A stretch of DNA of 12,710 nucleotides from an uncultured Oscillospiraceae bacterium (GTDB taxonomy: Bacteria; Bacillota_A; Clostridia; Oscillospirales; Oscillospiraceae): NCBI GenBank assembly GCA_944385265.1, contig CALWWO010000104.1, forward strand, positions 1 through 12,710, given 5' to 3'. The translations under genes and the position numbers were made by a program. The notes under the pieces are model-generated. The model had not been told where the DNA came from. It saw only the letters and a list, made by a program, of their open reading frames with translations, and made no database searches. Shown here piece by piece: positions 1-5,796 of the stretch. Within the stretch, counting starts at the first letter, position 1. The number at the start of each line of letters is the position of its first letter.

Positions 1-64
1 ATTTAAGGGCTTTTGAGCGCCGGATTATATAGAATTTTTAAATAGTTCATTTTTTTCAAATGGC

Positions 65-93
65 TTGACAAGCCGTTTGCAGAATCGTATAAT
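65..93 (+). promoter_or_regulatory. Sigma-A promoter of the aldehyde dehydrogenase gene
   Basis: TTGACA at 65-70 and TATAAT at 88-93 are separated by exactly 17 bp, so all 12 bases match the sigma-70/sigma-A consensus. Transcription should start near base 100, which gives a leader of about 56 nt before the ATG at 156. An inverted repeat, CGTATA (86-91) and TATACG (102-107), overlaps the -10 box and the start point and could be an operator. The promoter strength and the biased codon choice of the gene both point to high expression. Confidence 0.88.
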
Positions 94-155
94 TTTAGTT
101 GTATACGAACGATATGTTCCAAAATATGAATTTTTATTTAGGAGGAAATATAATC

Positions 156-1628
156 ATGAGCAGAATGAGTGACATGACCGAAGCCTATTCCCTGTTGACC
201 CAAGATCAGATCGATGAGATCGAAGAATGTTTCGCTAAGGCTGACGCAGCTCAGAAGGAGTTTGAGACCTGGAGCCAGGAAGCTATCGACAGAACGATCC
301 AGTCTGTTGCGCAGATGGTAGCGAACACAAAGACGTTTGACGAGCTCGTAGAGATGGGTCTTAAGGAAAGCCGTTTCGGTGATCCCGTTACCCGTAGAGA
401 CAAGAAATTCAAAATCCGCGGCATCCTCCGTGACTGCCTGAGACAGAAATCTGTCGGCGTTATCGAAGAAATGCCCGAGAGAAGAATCAAGATTTATGCA
501 AAGCCTGTCGGTGTTATCGCCTGCGTTATCCCGTCCACAAACCCGGACCTTACCCCGGCTGGCAACGCTATATATGCAATCAAGGCTAGAAACGCTATCA
601 TCTTCAGCCCCCATCCGCGTACGGTCGGCACGAGCCGCAGAACCTGCGAGCTCATGCGCGAAGGTCTGAAGAGAGTCGGCGCTCCTGAGGATCTCGTACA
701 GTGCCTCGGCTACAAAGCAAAGATCAACAGACAGTTCTCACAGGCTCTTATGACCAAATGCGATCTCGTTATCGCAACTGGCGCTCAGGGCGTTGTCCGC
801 CGTTCTTACAGCTCCGGTACACCGGCTTACGGCGTCGGCGCTGGTAACGCTACCATGATCTGGGATGAGACTGCTATCAAGGATATCGATGCAGCTGCTT
901 TCAACTCCATGCGTTCCAAGACTTCCGACTTTGGCTCCGGCTGCTCCGCTGATGGCAACATCGTTATCCATGAGAGCATTTGGGACGAAGCTATCGAAGC
1001 TCTCAAGCGTCAGGGCGGCTACATCATGAATGCTGAAGAGCAGGAAAAGATGACCAAGGCTATGTGGGATGAGACCGGTCACAGAAATTCTGACACGGTT
1101 GCTCTTTCTCCACAGGATATGGCTAAGGCGGCTGGCTTTGAAGTTGGCGACGACATCAAGTTCATCGTTGGTTTCGGCTCCGGCAGCTACACCAAGGATG
1201 TCAAGGACATCTGGTGCCGTGAGAAGCTCACAACGGTTATGGCTCTCCATAAATATGAGGGCGAGTTCCAGAACGCTATCGACACGATCATGGCTATCCA
1301 TGAAGTCGGCGGCAAGGGACACAGCGTCGGTATCTTCACGTTTGACGACGATCATATCCATCGTCTTGCTCTCGTTGCACGCGTTGGTCGTATCATGGTC
1401 CGCCAGGCTCAGTCCAAGGCTAACTCCGGTAACGTTATGAACGGTATGCCGATGACCTCTTCTATCGGCTGCGGCACTTGGGGCGGCAACGCAACTTCCG
1501 AGAACATCCACCTCCATCATTACATGAACACCACTTGGGTATCCTGGGCATACGATGAGCCCGACAGCCCGTCTGATGAAGAGCTGTTCGGTGAATTCTA
1601 TGATCCGACGATGGAGCCCCAGGCGTAA
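156..1628 (+). CDS. CoA-acylating aldehyde dehydrogenase (ALDH superfamily, sulfoacetaldehyde dehydrogenase-like)
   Basis: The 490-residue protein is a cytosolic ALDH-superfamily enzyme of the CoA-acylating branch, which interconverts an aldehyde and its acyl-CoA using NAD(P)H and CoA. The branch is indicated by AKPVGVIACVIPSTNP (115-130), by the nucleotide-site stretch ATGAQGVVRRSYSSGTPAYG (207-226) followed by VGAGN (227-231), which resembles AdhE and acylating ALDHs, and by the likely catalytic Cys263 in SGCSADGN. The length suits a stand-alone acylating ALDH; there is no alcohol dehydrogenase domain. The ATG at 156 is chosen because GGAGG lies 10 nt upstream (141-145); the frame is open back to 99, but those 19 codons cover the binding site. 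Codon choice is strongly biased (AAC, GGC, GCT, CGT), unlike the genes downstream, which suggests high expression. The gene stands alone between its own promoter and terminator. The substrate is not determined by the sequence: sulfoacetaldehyde (SauS-like), acetaldehyde, butyraldehyde or another aldehyde are all possible. The class is confident, the substrate is not. Confidence 0.85.
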   Translation: MSRMSDMTEAYSLLTQDQIDEIEECFAKADAAQKEFETWSQEAIDRTIQSVAQMVANTKTFDELVEMGLKESRFGDPVTRRDKKFKIRGILRDCLRQKSVGVIEEMPERRIKIYAKPVGVIACVIPSTNPDLTPAGNAIYAIKARNAIIFSPHPRTVGTSRRTCELMREGLKRVGAPEDLVQCLGYKAKINRQFSQALMTKCDLVIATGAQGVVRRSYSSGTPAYGVGAGNATMIWDETAIKDIDAAAFNSMRSKTSDFGSGCSADGNIVIHESIWDEAIEALKRQGGYIMNAEEQEKMTKAMWDETGHRNSDTVALSPQDMAKAAGFEVGDDIKFIVGFGSGSYTKDVKDIWCREKLTTVMALHKYEGEFQNAIDTIMAIHEVGGKGHSVGIFTFDDDHIHRLALVARVGRIMVRQAQSKANSGNVMNGMPMTSSIGCGTWGGNATSENIHLHHYMNTTWVSWAYDEPDSPSDEELFGEFYDPTMEPQA

Positions 1629-1671
1629 GCATAAGTCGTAAAGCGACGCTATAGCTTAACATAATAAATAG

Positions 1672-1703
1672 AATCCCCCGGCATGTATGCCGGGGGATTT
1701 TTC
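1672..1703 (+). terminator. Rho-independent terminator of the aldehyde dehydrogenase gene
   Basis: A perfect 13-bp inverted repeat (arms 1672-1684 and 1687-1699, core CCCCCGGCAT/ATGCCGGGGG) is followed by a run of T residues at 1698-1702. It lies 43 nt after the stop codon. The minus-strand side also has a T-rich flank (CTATTTATT), so it may stop transcripts from the convergent lipoprotein operon as well. Confidence 0.93.
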
Positions 1704-1810
1704 TATTAAAACATTTGCCTTTAAACGCCTTTAAAAATATTCATGGCTTAAAGCTCCTAAAATATTGCAAAGAACTGCCGTCTGCCGGAAAATGTATATA
1801 GCAGGACAGA

Positions 1811-1838
1811 CAGCCCGTACAACTGAATGTACGGGCTG
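1811..1838 (-). terminator. Hairpin at the end of the lipoprotein operon, probable terminator
   Basis: The arms CAGCCCGTAC (1811-1820) and GTACGGGCTG (1829-1838) pair perfectly over 10 bp around an 8-nt loop. The hairpin lies 29 nt beyond the minus-strand lipoprotein stop codon. The following minus-strand sequence (TCTGTCCTGC) is only modestly T-rich, so it may be a weak terminator or an mRNA-stabilising stem. The bidirectional hairpin at 1672-1699 could act as back-up. Confidence 0.6.
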
Positions 1839-1867
1839 ATTTGCATTATTTCACATCGTCTGAGCTG

Positions 1868-2380
1868 TCATTCGGCAATCGAGAGGAGCTTCTGGCTTAT
1901 CCGTGCTTGGACCTCAATATAATAAGCTGTTTCGGCAGGGCTCATCTCTTCGCTGTCCCAAGCCTCCAAATCTGCCATCATATCGGCATATGTGCTCATA
2001 TAAGAGGCATAATCTGCCAGCAGCGAAAGATCGCTGCCGTCCGAGGCTGCGTATTTTTCCATAAATGCGACATATTCGTCGAAAAAAGCCTCATAACTGT
2101 CCATTGCTTCTTTAAATTCCGGGCGCAGTCCATCTGCCGCAGCTTCAGCGGAATCTTTGCTTTCGGATGAGAGGTCTGAGCTTTGGTTTTCTTCTGCGCT
2201 GCTGTTTTCAGCTGGGACGTCTGAGCTTTGATTTTCTTCTGCACCGGCGTTTTCCGATGATTCTTCGCTTTGAGAAACGGACTCGGAGCCATCTGCGGAG
2301 CTTACTGAAGCATCCTCTCCGCAGGCTGCCAGCAATACTACCATTATTGCGGCTATCATCAGCGCTAAAAATTTTTTCAT
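1868..2380 (-). CDS. Secreted lipoprotein, DUF6591-like, with Ser/Glu-rich tether
   Basis: The 170-residue protein is a predicted lipoprotein anchored to the outer face of the membrane. Residues 1-20 form a type II signal peptide: MKK, a hydrophobic core, then the lipobox LAAC with the lipidated Cys at 20. Residues 21-83 are a low-complexity Ser/Glu/Asp tether containing the repeat AEENQSSD at 47-54 and 62-69. Residues 85-170 are helical and acidic, with RPEFKEAMDSYEAFFDEY and SLLADYASYMSTYADMM. That pattern resembles the DUF6591 lipoproteins common in gut Clostridia; the family name is from memory. GGAGG (2389-2393) stands 8 nt before the ATG. The gene starts 29 nt after the DUF2752 gene with no terminator between, so it is probably the last gene of that operon. 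The function is unknown. Confidence 0.85.
   Translation of the reverse strand: MKKFLALMIAAIMVVLLAACGEDASVSSADGSESVSQSEESSENAGAEENQSSDVPAENSSAEENQSSDLSSESKDSAEAAADGLRPEFKEAMDSYEAFFDEYVAFMEKYAASDGSDLSLLADYASYMSTYADMMADLEAWDSEEMSPAETAYYIEVQARISQKLLSIAE
2174..2242 (-). repeat. Short direct repeat inside the lipoprotein tether
   Basis: Two 24-bp copies (2174-2197 and 2219-2242) differ at one base and lie 45 bp (15 codons) apart. They encode the repeated AEENQSSD of the lipoprotein tether. The in-frame spacing suggests recent duplication within a flexible linker, so tether length may vary between strains. Confidence 0.85.
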
Positions 2381-2409
2381 CTTTCGTTCCTCCGTTTTTT
2401 AAATCATTT

Positions 2410-2760
2410 CTAAAGGGTTGCTGTTAATGTAAATAAGTTTACGAGCCTGAAAATATACAGTACCGTATTTGCGAAAAGGGTGACGGCGGCAAATAATGCG
2501 GCGAGCGGCTTGAAAGGCTTTTTCATTGCGCGCATATGTATGCAGAAAATTACCGATAATGTCAGCGGCAGCGACATCGGCTGATATCGTAAATATACTG
2601 CGATATCGCCCTGCAGCAGTGAAAATAGCGCGCGGGTAGAGCAGCATGCGGGGCATGGGACTCCCGTAAAGAACAGGATAGGACACGGAAACCCAGTTAG
2701 ATAATATACAGTCCATATTCCCGCAAAAGCGATTATTGTAAATGCGTGCTTTTTTATCAA
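2410..2760 (-). CDS. DUF2752 family membrane protein
   Basis: This is a small integral membrane protein of about 116 residues with three predicted membrane segments (about 6-24, 63-78 and 86-105). The family signature GVPCPACCSTRALFSLLQGD (33-52) followed by RYQP corresponds to the DUF2752 pattern PCPxCGxTRA. The usual Gly after the second Cys is Cys here, giving C36, C39 and C40. Molecular function is unknown for the family. The start is uncertain because there is no ATG. TTG at 2760 lies 8 nt after the TM2 stop and gives a natural N-terminus; TTG at 2832 would give 140 residues but overlaps the TM2 gene by 64 nt. Neither has a visible ribosome binding site, so translation is probably coupled to the TM2 gene. 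It is the middle gene of the TM2-DUF2752-lipoprotein unit. Confidence 0.8.
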   Translation of the reverse strand: MIKKHAFTIIAFAGIWTVYYLTGFPCPILFFTGVPCPACCSTRALFSLLQGDIAVYLRYQPMSLPLTLSVIFCIHMRAMKKPFKPLAALFAAVTLFANTVLYIFRLVNLFTLTATL

Positions 2761-2768
2761 TCTAGTAT

Positions 2769-3107
2769 TTAGATAAGGCTCATGATTTTGTTGAAATTGA
2801 CATTTTTCGTTTTCTTGGAAATGGTAAACCAATCGACAATGGCGAGGATGCCGCAGCAGCCGCCTGTCAAAAGCTTTAAAATTCCCATACCCGTATCGCC
2901 GATCATAAATCTGTCAATACCGAGCACTCCGAGAAAAATCGAGACAAGTAGCAGCGTCGTAGGGTCTTTCATCTCGATCGTAGAGATAAGCGAAAACTTT
3001 TCATCATCCATGGTGCGGAGCTTTTCTTTCAGATATACGATCTTTTCTTCCGGGAAATACTTCTGGTTCGTCATGATATACATGTCGATCTTCTGCTGGT
3101 CTAACAT
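2769..3107 (-). CDS. TM2 domain-containing membrane protein
   Basis: The 112-residue protein has a charged N-terminal part (1-47, including KIDMYIMTNQKYFPEEKI) and a C-terminal TM2 domain (about 48-97). The domain shows two hydrophobic helices joined by the family hallmark GVLGIDRFMIGDTGMGILKL (60-79), followed by TGGCCGILAIVDWFTI. TM2 proteins are two-helix membrane proteins without an assigned biochemical activity. The ATG at 3107 follows an excellent GAGGAGGA site near 3115-3122. It is the first gene of a minus-strand unit with DUF2752 and lipoprotein genes. Its leader contains a small hairpin (3136-3160), and its predicted promoter and start point sit on the XRE operator cluster. Confidence 0.9.
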   Translation of the reverse strand: MLDQQKIDMYIMTNQKYFPEEKIVYLKEKLRTMDDEKFSLISTIEMKDPTTLLLVSIFLGVLGIDRFMIGDTGMGILKLLTGGCCGILAIVDWFTISKKTKNVNFNKIMSLI

Positions 3108-3135
3108 TATAAAATCCTCCTCTATATCTCTGTTT

Positions 3136-3160
3136 GCGTCCGCTTCCCACAGGCAGACGC
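3136..3160 (-). promoter_or_regulatory. Leader hairpin in the TM2 operon mRNA
   Basis: In the minus-strand RNA, GCGUCUGC (3160-3153) pairs with GCGGACGC (3143-3136) over 8 bp, with one G-U pair, around a 9-nt loop. The stem lies in the 5' leader about 13-15 nt upstream of the TM2 ribosome binding site. The wobble makes the RNA stem better on the minus strand than on the plus strand, which fits a leader structure. No T-run follows, so it is not a terminator. Its role is unknown. Confidence 0.45.
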
Positions 3161-3171
3161 TGAGTGATTTT

Positions 3172-3203
3172 AACTATATAGGCATAAATTAGCCTGTATA
3201 GTT
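3172..3203. promoter_or_regulatory. Inverted-repeat operator, probable XRE regulator site
   Basis: AACTATATAGGC (3172-3183) and GCCTGTATAGTT (3192-3203) form an inverted repeat with 12-bp arms, one mismatch and an 8-bp spacer. A third copy of the half-site, AACTGTATAAGC, is at 3248-3259 (10 of 12 bases equal to the first). The common pattern is AACTRTAYARGC. The repeat lies between divergent genes, just downstream of the predicted TM2 operon start point and next to the -35 region of the XRE gene. It is the best candidate operator for that regulator. Confidence 0.65.
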
Positions 3204-3209
3204 TATTTA

Positions 3210-3238
3210 ATATTAGCATAATAATCTATATAATTCAA
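3210..3238 (-). promoter_or_regulatory. Predicted promoter of the TM2-DUF2752-lipoprotein operon
   Basis: Read on the minus strand, TTGAAT (3238-3233), a 17-bp spacer and TAATAT (3215-3210) form a sigma-A-like promoter. TGC directly before the -10 hexamer resembles an extended -10. The predicted start near 3203 is the edge of the inverted repeat at 3172-3203. The promoter overlaps the -10 box of the divergent XRE gene, so the two should compete or be controlled together. Each hexamer matches the consensus at only four of six positions. Confidence 0.5.
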
Positions 3239-3251
3239 GTTAAATTTAACT
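3229..3251 (+). promoter_or_regulatory. -10 box and start-site palindrome of the XRE regulator gene
   Basis: TATAAT is at 3229-3234. The best spaced -35 candidate is the weak TTTAAT at 3206-3211, with a 17-bp spacer. Transcription should begin near 3241, inside the perfect 14-bp palindrome AGTTAAATTTAACT (3238-3251), which overlaps the third AACTRTAYARGC half-site (3248-3259). The arrangement suggests autoregulation by the encoded protein. The -10 is clear, the -35 is poor. Confidence 0.5.
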
Positions 3252-3271
3252 GTATAAGCAGGTAGAGTTTT

Positions 3272-3604
3272 ATGGACTATTATGCAATCGGTCAAAGGAT
3301 TCGAAAAATAAGAAAAGCGCGCAAGCTGTCTCAGGAAGATCTGGCTGAGATGGTTGGCATATCCGTCACACATATGAGTCACATAGAGACAGGTAATACT
3401 AAGCTGAGCCTTCCGGTGCTTGTAAATTTGGCTTCCGCGCTTGAAGTGCGTACAGATGATTTGCTTTATGACGATACGCCAATAAAGCGAAGCGCTGCCA
3501 TAGACGCTGTTGTTCAGTTGCTCGATACCTGTACGACCCAGCAAATCAGAGTTATTGAGGATATTGTAAAAGCTGTAAAAACCTCTTTAGATCAACACTT
3601 TTGA
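3272..3604 (+). CDS. XRE-family helix-turn-helix transcriptional regulator
   Basis: The 110-residue cytosolic protein has an HTH_3/Cro-C1 domain at about 6-61. Helices 2 and 3 are visible in LSQEDLAEMVGISVTHMSHI (19-38), followed by E-TGNTKLSLPVLVNLASALEV. The C-terminal part (70-110) is a short helical region, TPIKRSAAIDAVVQLLDTC followed by QQIRVIEDIVKAVK, probably for dimer formation. There is no peptidase or ligand domain. The ATG at 3272 is preceded by a modest AGGTAG-type site (about 3260-3265). The gene is divergent from the TM2 operon and shares its regulatory region, which holds three AACTRTAYARGC half-sites. Control of itself and of the membrane operon is therefore the simplest inference. 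A GC-rich hairpin follows the stop codon. Confidence 0.92.
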   Translation: MDYYAIGQRIRKIRKARKLSQEDLAEMVGISVTHMSHIETGNTKLSLPVLVNLASALEVRTDDLLYDDTPIKRSAAIDAVVQLLDTCTTQQIRVIEDIVKAVKTSLDQHF

Positions 3605-3635
3605 TATAGAGAATCCGTCTTTTGACAAATATAAA

Positions 3636-3674
3636 ACCAGCCCGCCTCCGGAATATAGCCGGACGCAGGCTGGT
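3636..3674 (+). terminator. Hairpin after the XRE gene, probable terminator
   Basis: Arms 3636-3651 and 3659-3674 match at 14 of 16 positions (outer ACCAGCC/GGCTGGT, inner CCGG/CCGG) around a 7-nt loop. The stem lies 31 nt after the XRE stop codon. The following plus-strand sequence (TCTTGTTGATT) is only moderately T-rich; the minus-strand flank (TTTTATATTT) is better. It probably ends the XRE transcript and separates it from the tspO gene. Confidence 0.65.
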
Positions 3675-3724
3675 CTTGTTGATTAAATAATCATATAATG
3701 CGCAAACAAGCATAAAATATGGAC

Positions 3725-3730
3725 AGGAGG
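3725..3730 (+). promoter_or_regulatory. Ribosome binding site that selects a GTG start for tspO
   Basis: AGGAGG is at 3725-3730. The ATG at 3733 would leave a spacer of only 2 nt, too short for normal initiation. The in-frame GTG at 3739 leaves 8 nt, which is ideal. A TATAAT at 3694-3699 is a possible -10 box for this gene, but no good -35 stands 16-18 bp before it. Confidence 0.7.
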
Positions 3731-3738
3731 GGATGAAC

Positions 3739-4200
3739 GTGATAATACTCAAATATCTTATACCATGTCTTGTTTTAAGTCTTGGGACAGGTGGACTGTC
3801 CGGGCTTATAATTTCAAAGGATATATACTATTATATGATACTTGACCGTCCTCCGCTTTCACCGCCCTCGATAGTTTTTCCGATAGTGTGGACAATAATC
3901 TATGCGCTGATGGGCGTCGCGCATTATATGATACATATATCGCACTCGGACGATAGGGAAAGCGCCGTAAAACTGTACTATGTGCAGCTTCTTGTAAATT
4001 TTTTGTGGCCGATATTGTTTTTCAATTTAAAGCTGCTGCTTGTATCGGTAATTTGGATATTGCTGCTGCTGGCGCTTGTGGTGAAGACAGGAAAGCAATT
4101 TTATGAGATAAAGCCGGCTGCCGGGATACTTTTTATCCCATATATTGCATGGCTCATTTTCGCGGCGTATCTGAATATCGGCGTGTGGGTGTTAAACTGA
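3739..4200 (+). CDS. tspO: TspO/MBR family tryptophan-rich sensory protein
   Basis: This is a five-helix integral membrane protein of 153 residues (155 if the ATG at 3733 is used), the normal length for bacterial TspO. Visible family features are an N-terminal Gly-rich helix (SLGTGGLSGL), RPPLSPPSIVFPIVWTIIYA after helix 1, QLLVNFLWPILFF in the middle, and the C-terminal PYIAWLIFAAYLNIGVWVLN. TspO proteins bind porphyrins and related ligands and take part in tetrapyrrole turnover and stress responses. The ligand here is not shown by the sequence. Spacing from AGGAGG favours GTG at 3739. The gene is convergent with the FAD oxidoreductase gene: the stop codons interlock over 9 bp (4192-4200), and no terminator lies between. 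Confidence 0.93.
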   Translation: MIILKYLIPCLVLSLGTGGLSGLIISKDIYYYMILDRPPLSPPSIVFPIVWTIIYALMGVAHYMIHISHSDDRESAVKLYYVQLLVNFLWPILFFNLKLLLVSVIWILLLLALVVKTGKQFYEIKPAAGILFIPYIAWLIFAAYLNIGVWVLN

Positions 4201-5796
4201 GCCGCCGGAAAGCGCGCGGCACAGCGCCTCAGCGCATTTGATGCCGTCAGCGGCGGCGGAGGAGATCCCGCCGGCATAGCCCGCGCCTTCGCCGCTTGGC
4301 ATGATGCCGTAAATATTGGACATAAAATCATCATTGCGGACTATGCGCACAGGGGAGGAGCTTCTTGTTTCGACCGCTGTCAAAACAGCGTCGCCGGAAG
4401 CGAATCCCTTTATTTTTTTGTCCATGAGCGGCAGGGCCTTAGCTATCGCGTCGCATATAAAAGATGGCAGGACGTCCCACAAATTGCAAAACCGAACGCC
4501 GGGTCTATATGACGGAATGACGCTGCCCGCCGACGTGGAGGGGCGTTTTTCAAGGAAATCGCGCACAAGCTGTGCGGGAGCCTCATACTTATCGCCGCCA
4601 TATTTGAAAGCGGAGCGCTCCAAAAGCTCCTGAAAATCGAGACCGCCGAACAGATCGTCATTGAAATCCTCAGCCGATACGCCGACAAGAAGACCGCCGT
4701 TTATATTGATGTTGTCACGGGCGTATTCACTCATGCCATTGGTCACCGTGTGCCCTCGCTGCGACGTGGCGGCGACAACCGTGCCGCCCGGACAGACGCA
4801 GAAGGTGTAGACAGAGCGACCGCCGTCAAGATGCACGGCGAGCTTGTAATCGGAAACCGGAAGAGTGCCGAGAGTCGCCGCCTGACCATATTGCGCCATA
4901 TCGATATCTTTTTGCAAATGCTCTATACGTACGCCGACGGCAAAATTCTTTGGCTCCATATTAACGCCTCTGCTGTGGAGCATTTTAAAAGTGTCTCGCG
5001 CGCTGTTTCCCGGCGCGAGTATCATGTAAGACGCCGGAAGCGTATATGTTTTGCCTCCGGATTCGATAACTGCGGCGGACAGCTTACCGTTTTCAGCGGT
5101 TTCGATATCGCAAAGCCGGCTTTCAAAACGTATGTCGCAGCCCAGATCTATGAGATGCGCCCTAATATTGCGAAGCACGCCGCGCAGCTTATCCGTGCCG
5201 ATGTGCGGCTTTGCAAGATATAGTATATCCTCCGGCGCACCGAAGCGCACAAACTGGCTGAACACATAGGGAATGCGTGAGTCGCTGACGCCTGTTGTCA
5301 GCTTCCCGTCGGAAAACGTACCGGCTCCGCCTTCCCCAAACTGGACGTTTGACGATTCGTCCAGAATACCGGTTTCCCAGAACTTGTTTACATCTTTTAT
5401 ACGCTCGTCAACGGGCTTGCCGCGCTCAATTATCGTGCAGGGGATACCGGCTTCGGAAAGACACAGCGCGGCAAACAGCCCTGCCGGTCCCATACCGACA
5501 ACGATGGGACGCACGGGTGAGGAAATGCGCGTAAAAGGGAAAGCGTACGTATCGGGATTATAGACACATGCTCCGGAGCTTTTATTCCGCCGTAGGACGG
5601 CGTCTTCATTTTTGACGGCTATTGCGGCTGCCGCGACGAAAAAAATCTGCGTTTTTTTTCTGGAGTCGACGGACAGGCGCAAAAGCTTAAACTCCAAGAT
5701 GTCGGAAACGGGTATTTTAAGGAGATTTGCCGCAGCAGGCAAAAGACCGGCTTTCCCTTCGGAAGCCGGACTTTTTATATTCGACAGTTTAATCAT
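4192..5796 (-). CDS. NAD(P)/FAD-dependent oxidoreductase, COG2509 family
   Basis: The 534-residue cytosolic flavoprotein matches the uncharacterised FAD-dependent dehydrogenases of COG2509. An N-terminal region (1-95) with SRKKTQIFFV (45-54) is typical of the family. A Rossmann FAD site follows: VVGMGPAGLFAALCLSEAG (99-117), GxGxxG at 101-106 and the ribose-binding acidic residue in IIERG (E124). The family signature QFGEGGAGTFSDGKLTTG (152-169) comes next. SGDAVLTAVETRSSSPVRIV and GIMPSGEGAGYAGGI near the C-terminus complete the flavin site. The length is normal and the substrate is unknown for the family. The ATG at 5796 has GAAAGGAA upstream (5803-5810). The start overlaps the GH25 stop by 8 nt (ATGATTAA), so the two genes are one transcript with coupled translation. 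Confidence 0.92.
   Translation of the reverse strand: MIKLSNIKSPASEGKAGLLPAAANLLKIPVSDILEFKLLRLSVDSRKKTQIFFVAAAAIAVKNEDAVLRRNKSSGACVYNPDTYAFPFTRISSPVRPIVVGMGPAGLFAALCLSEAGIPCTIIERGKPVDERIKDVNKFWETGILDESSNVQFGEGGAGTFSDGKLTTGVSDSRIPYVFSQFVRFGAPEDILYLAKPHIGTDKLRGVLRNIRAHLIDLGCDIRFESRLCDIETAENGKLSAAVIESGGKTYTLPASYMILAPGNSARDTFKMLHSRGVNMEPKNFAVGVRIEHLQKDIDMAQYGQAATLGTLPVSDYKLAVHLDGGRSVYTFCVCPGGTVVAATSQRGHTVTNGMSEYARDNININGGLLVGVSAEDFNDDLFGGLDFQELLERSAFKYGGDKYEAPAQLVRDFLEKRPSTSAGSVIPSYRPGVRFCNLWDVLPSFICDAIAKALPLMDKKIKGFASGDAVLTAVETRSSSPVRIVRNDDFMSNIYGIMPSGEGAGYAGGISSAAADGIKCAEALCRALSGGSV

Noticed and set aside
107..119. A LexA/DinR-like box (GAAC...GTTC) in the dehydrogenase leader
   Set aside because: The Bacillus-type box has a 4-bp centre; this one has 5 bp and its inner bases are not symmetric. 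The gene is also not an SOS function.
99..155. A 19-codon N-terminal extension of the aldehyde dehydrogenase
   Set aside because: It begins at the predicted transcription start, has no binding site of its own and contains the strong GGAGG site that serves ATG 156.
738..1520. A 260-codon open frame antisense to the aldehyde dehydrogenase
   Set aside because: It lies wholly inside a well-supported gene, has no binding site or recognisable protein sequence, and is explained by the biased codon use of the sense gene.
3622..3627. A perfect TTGACA after the XRE gene
   Set aside because: No -10 element stands 16-18 bp downstream; that position falls in the GC-rich terminator stem.
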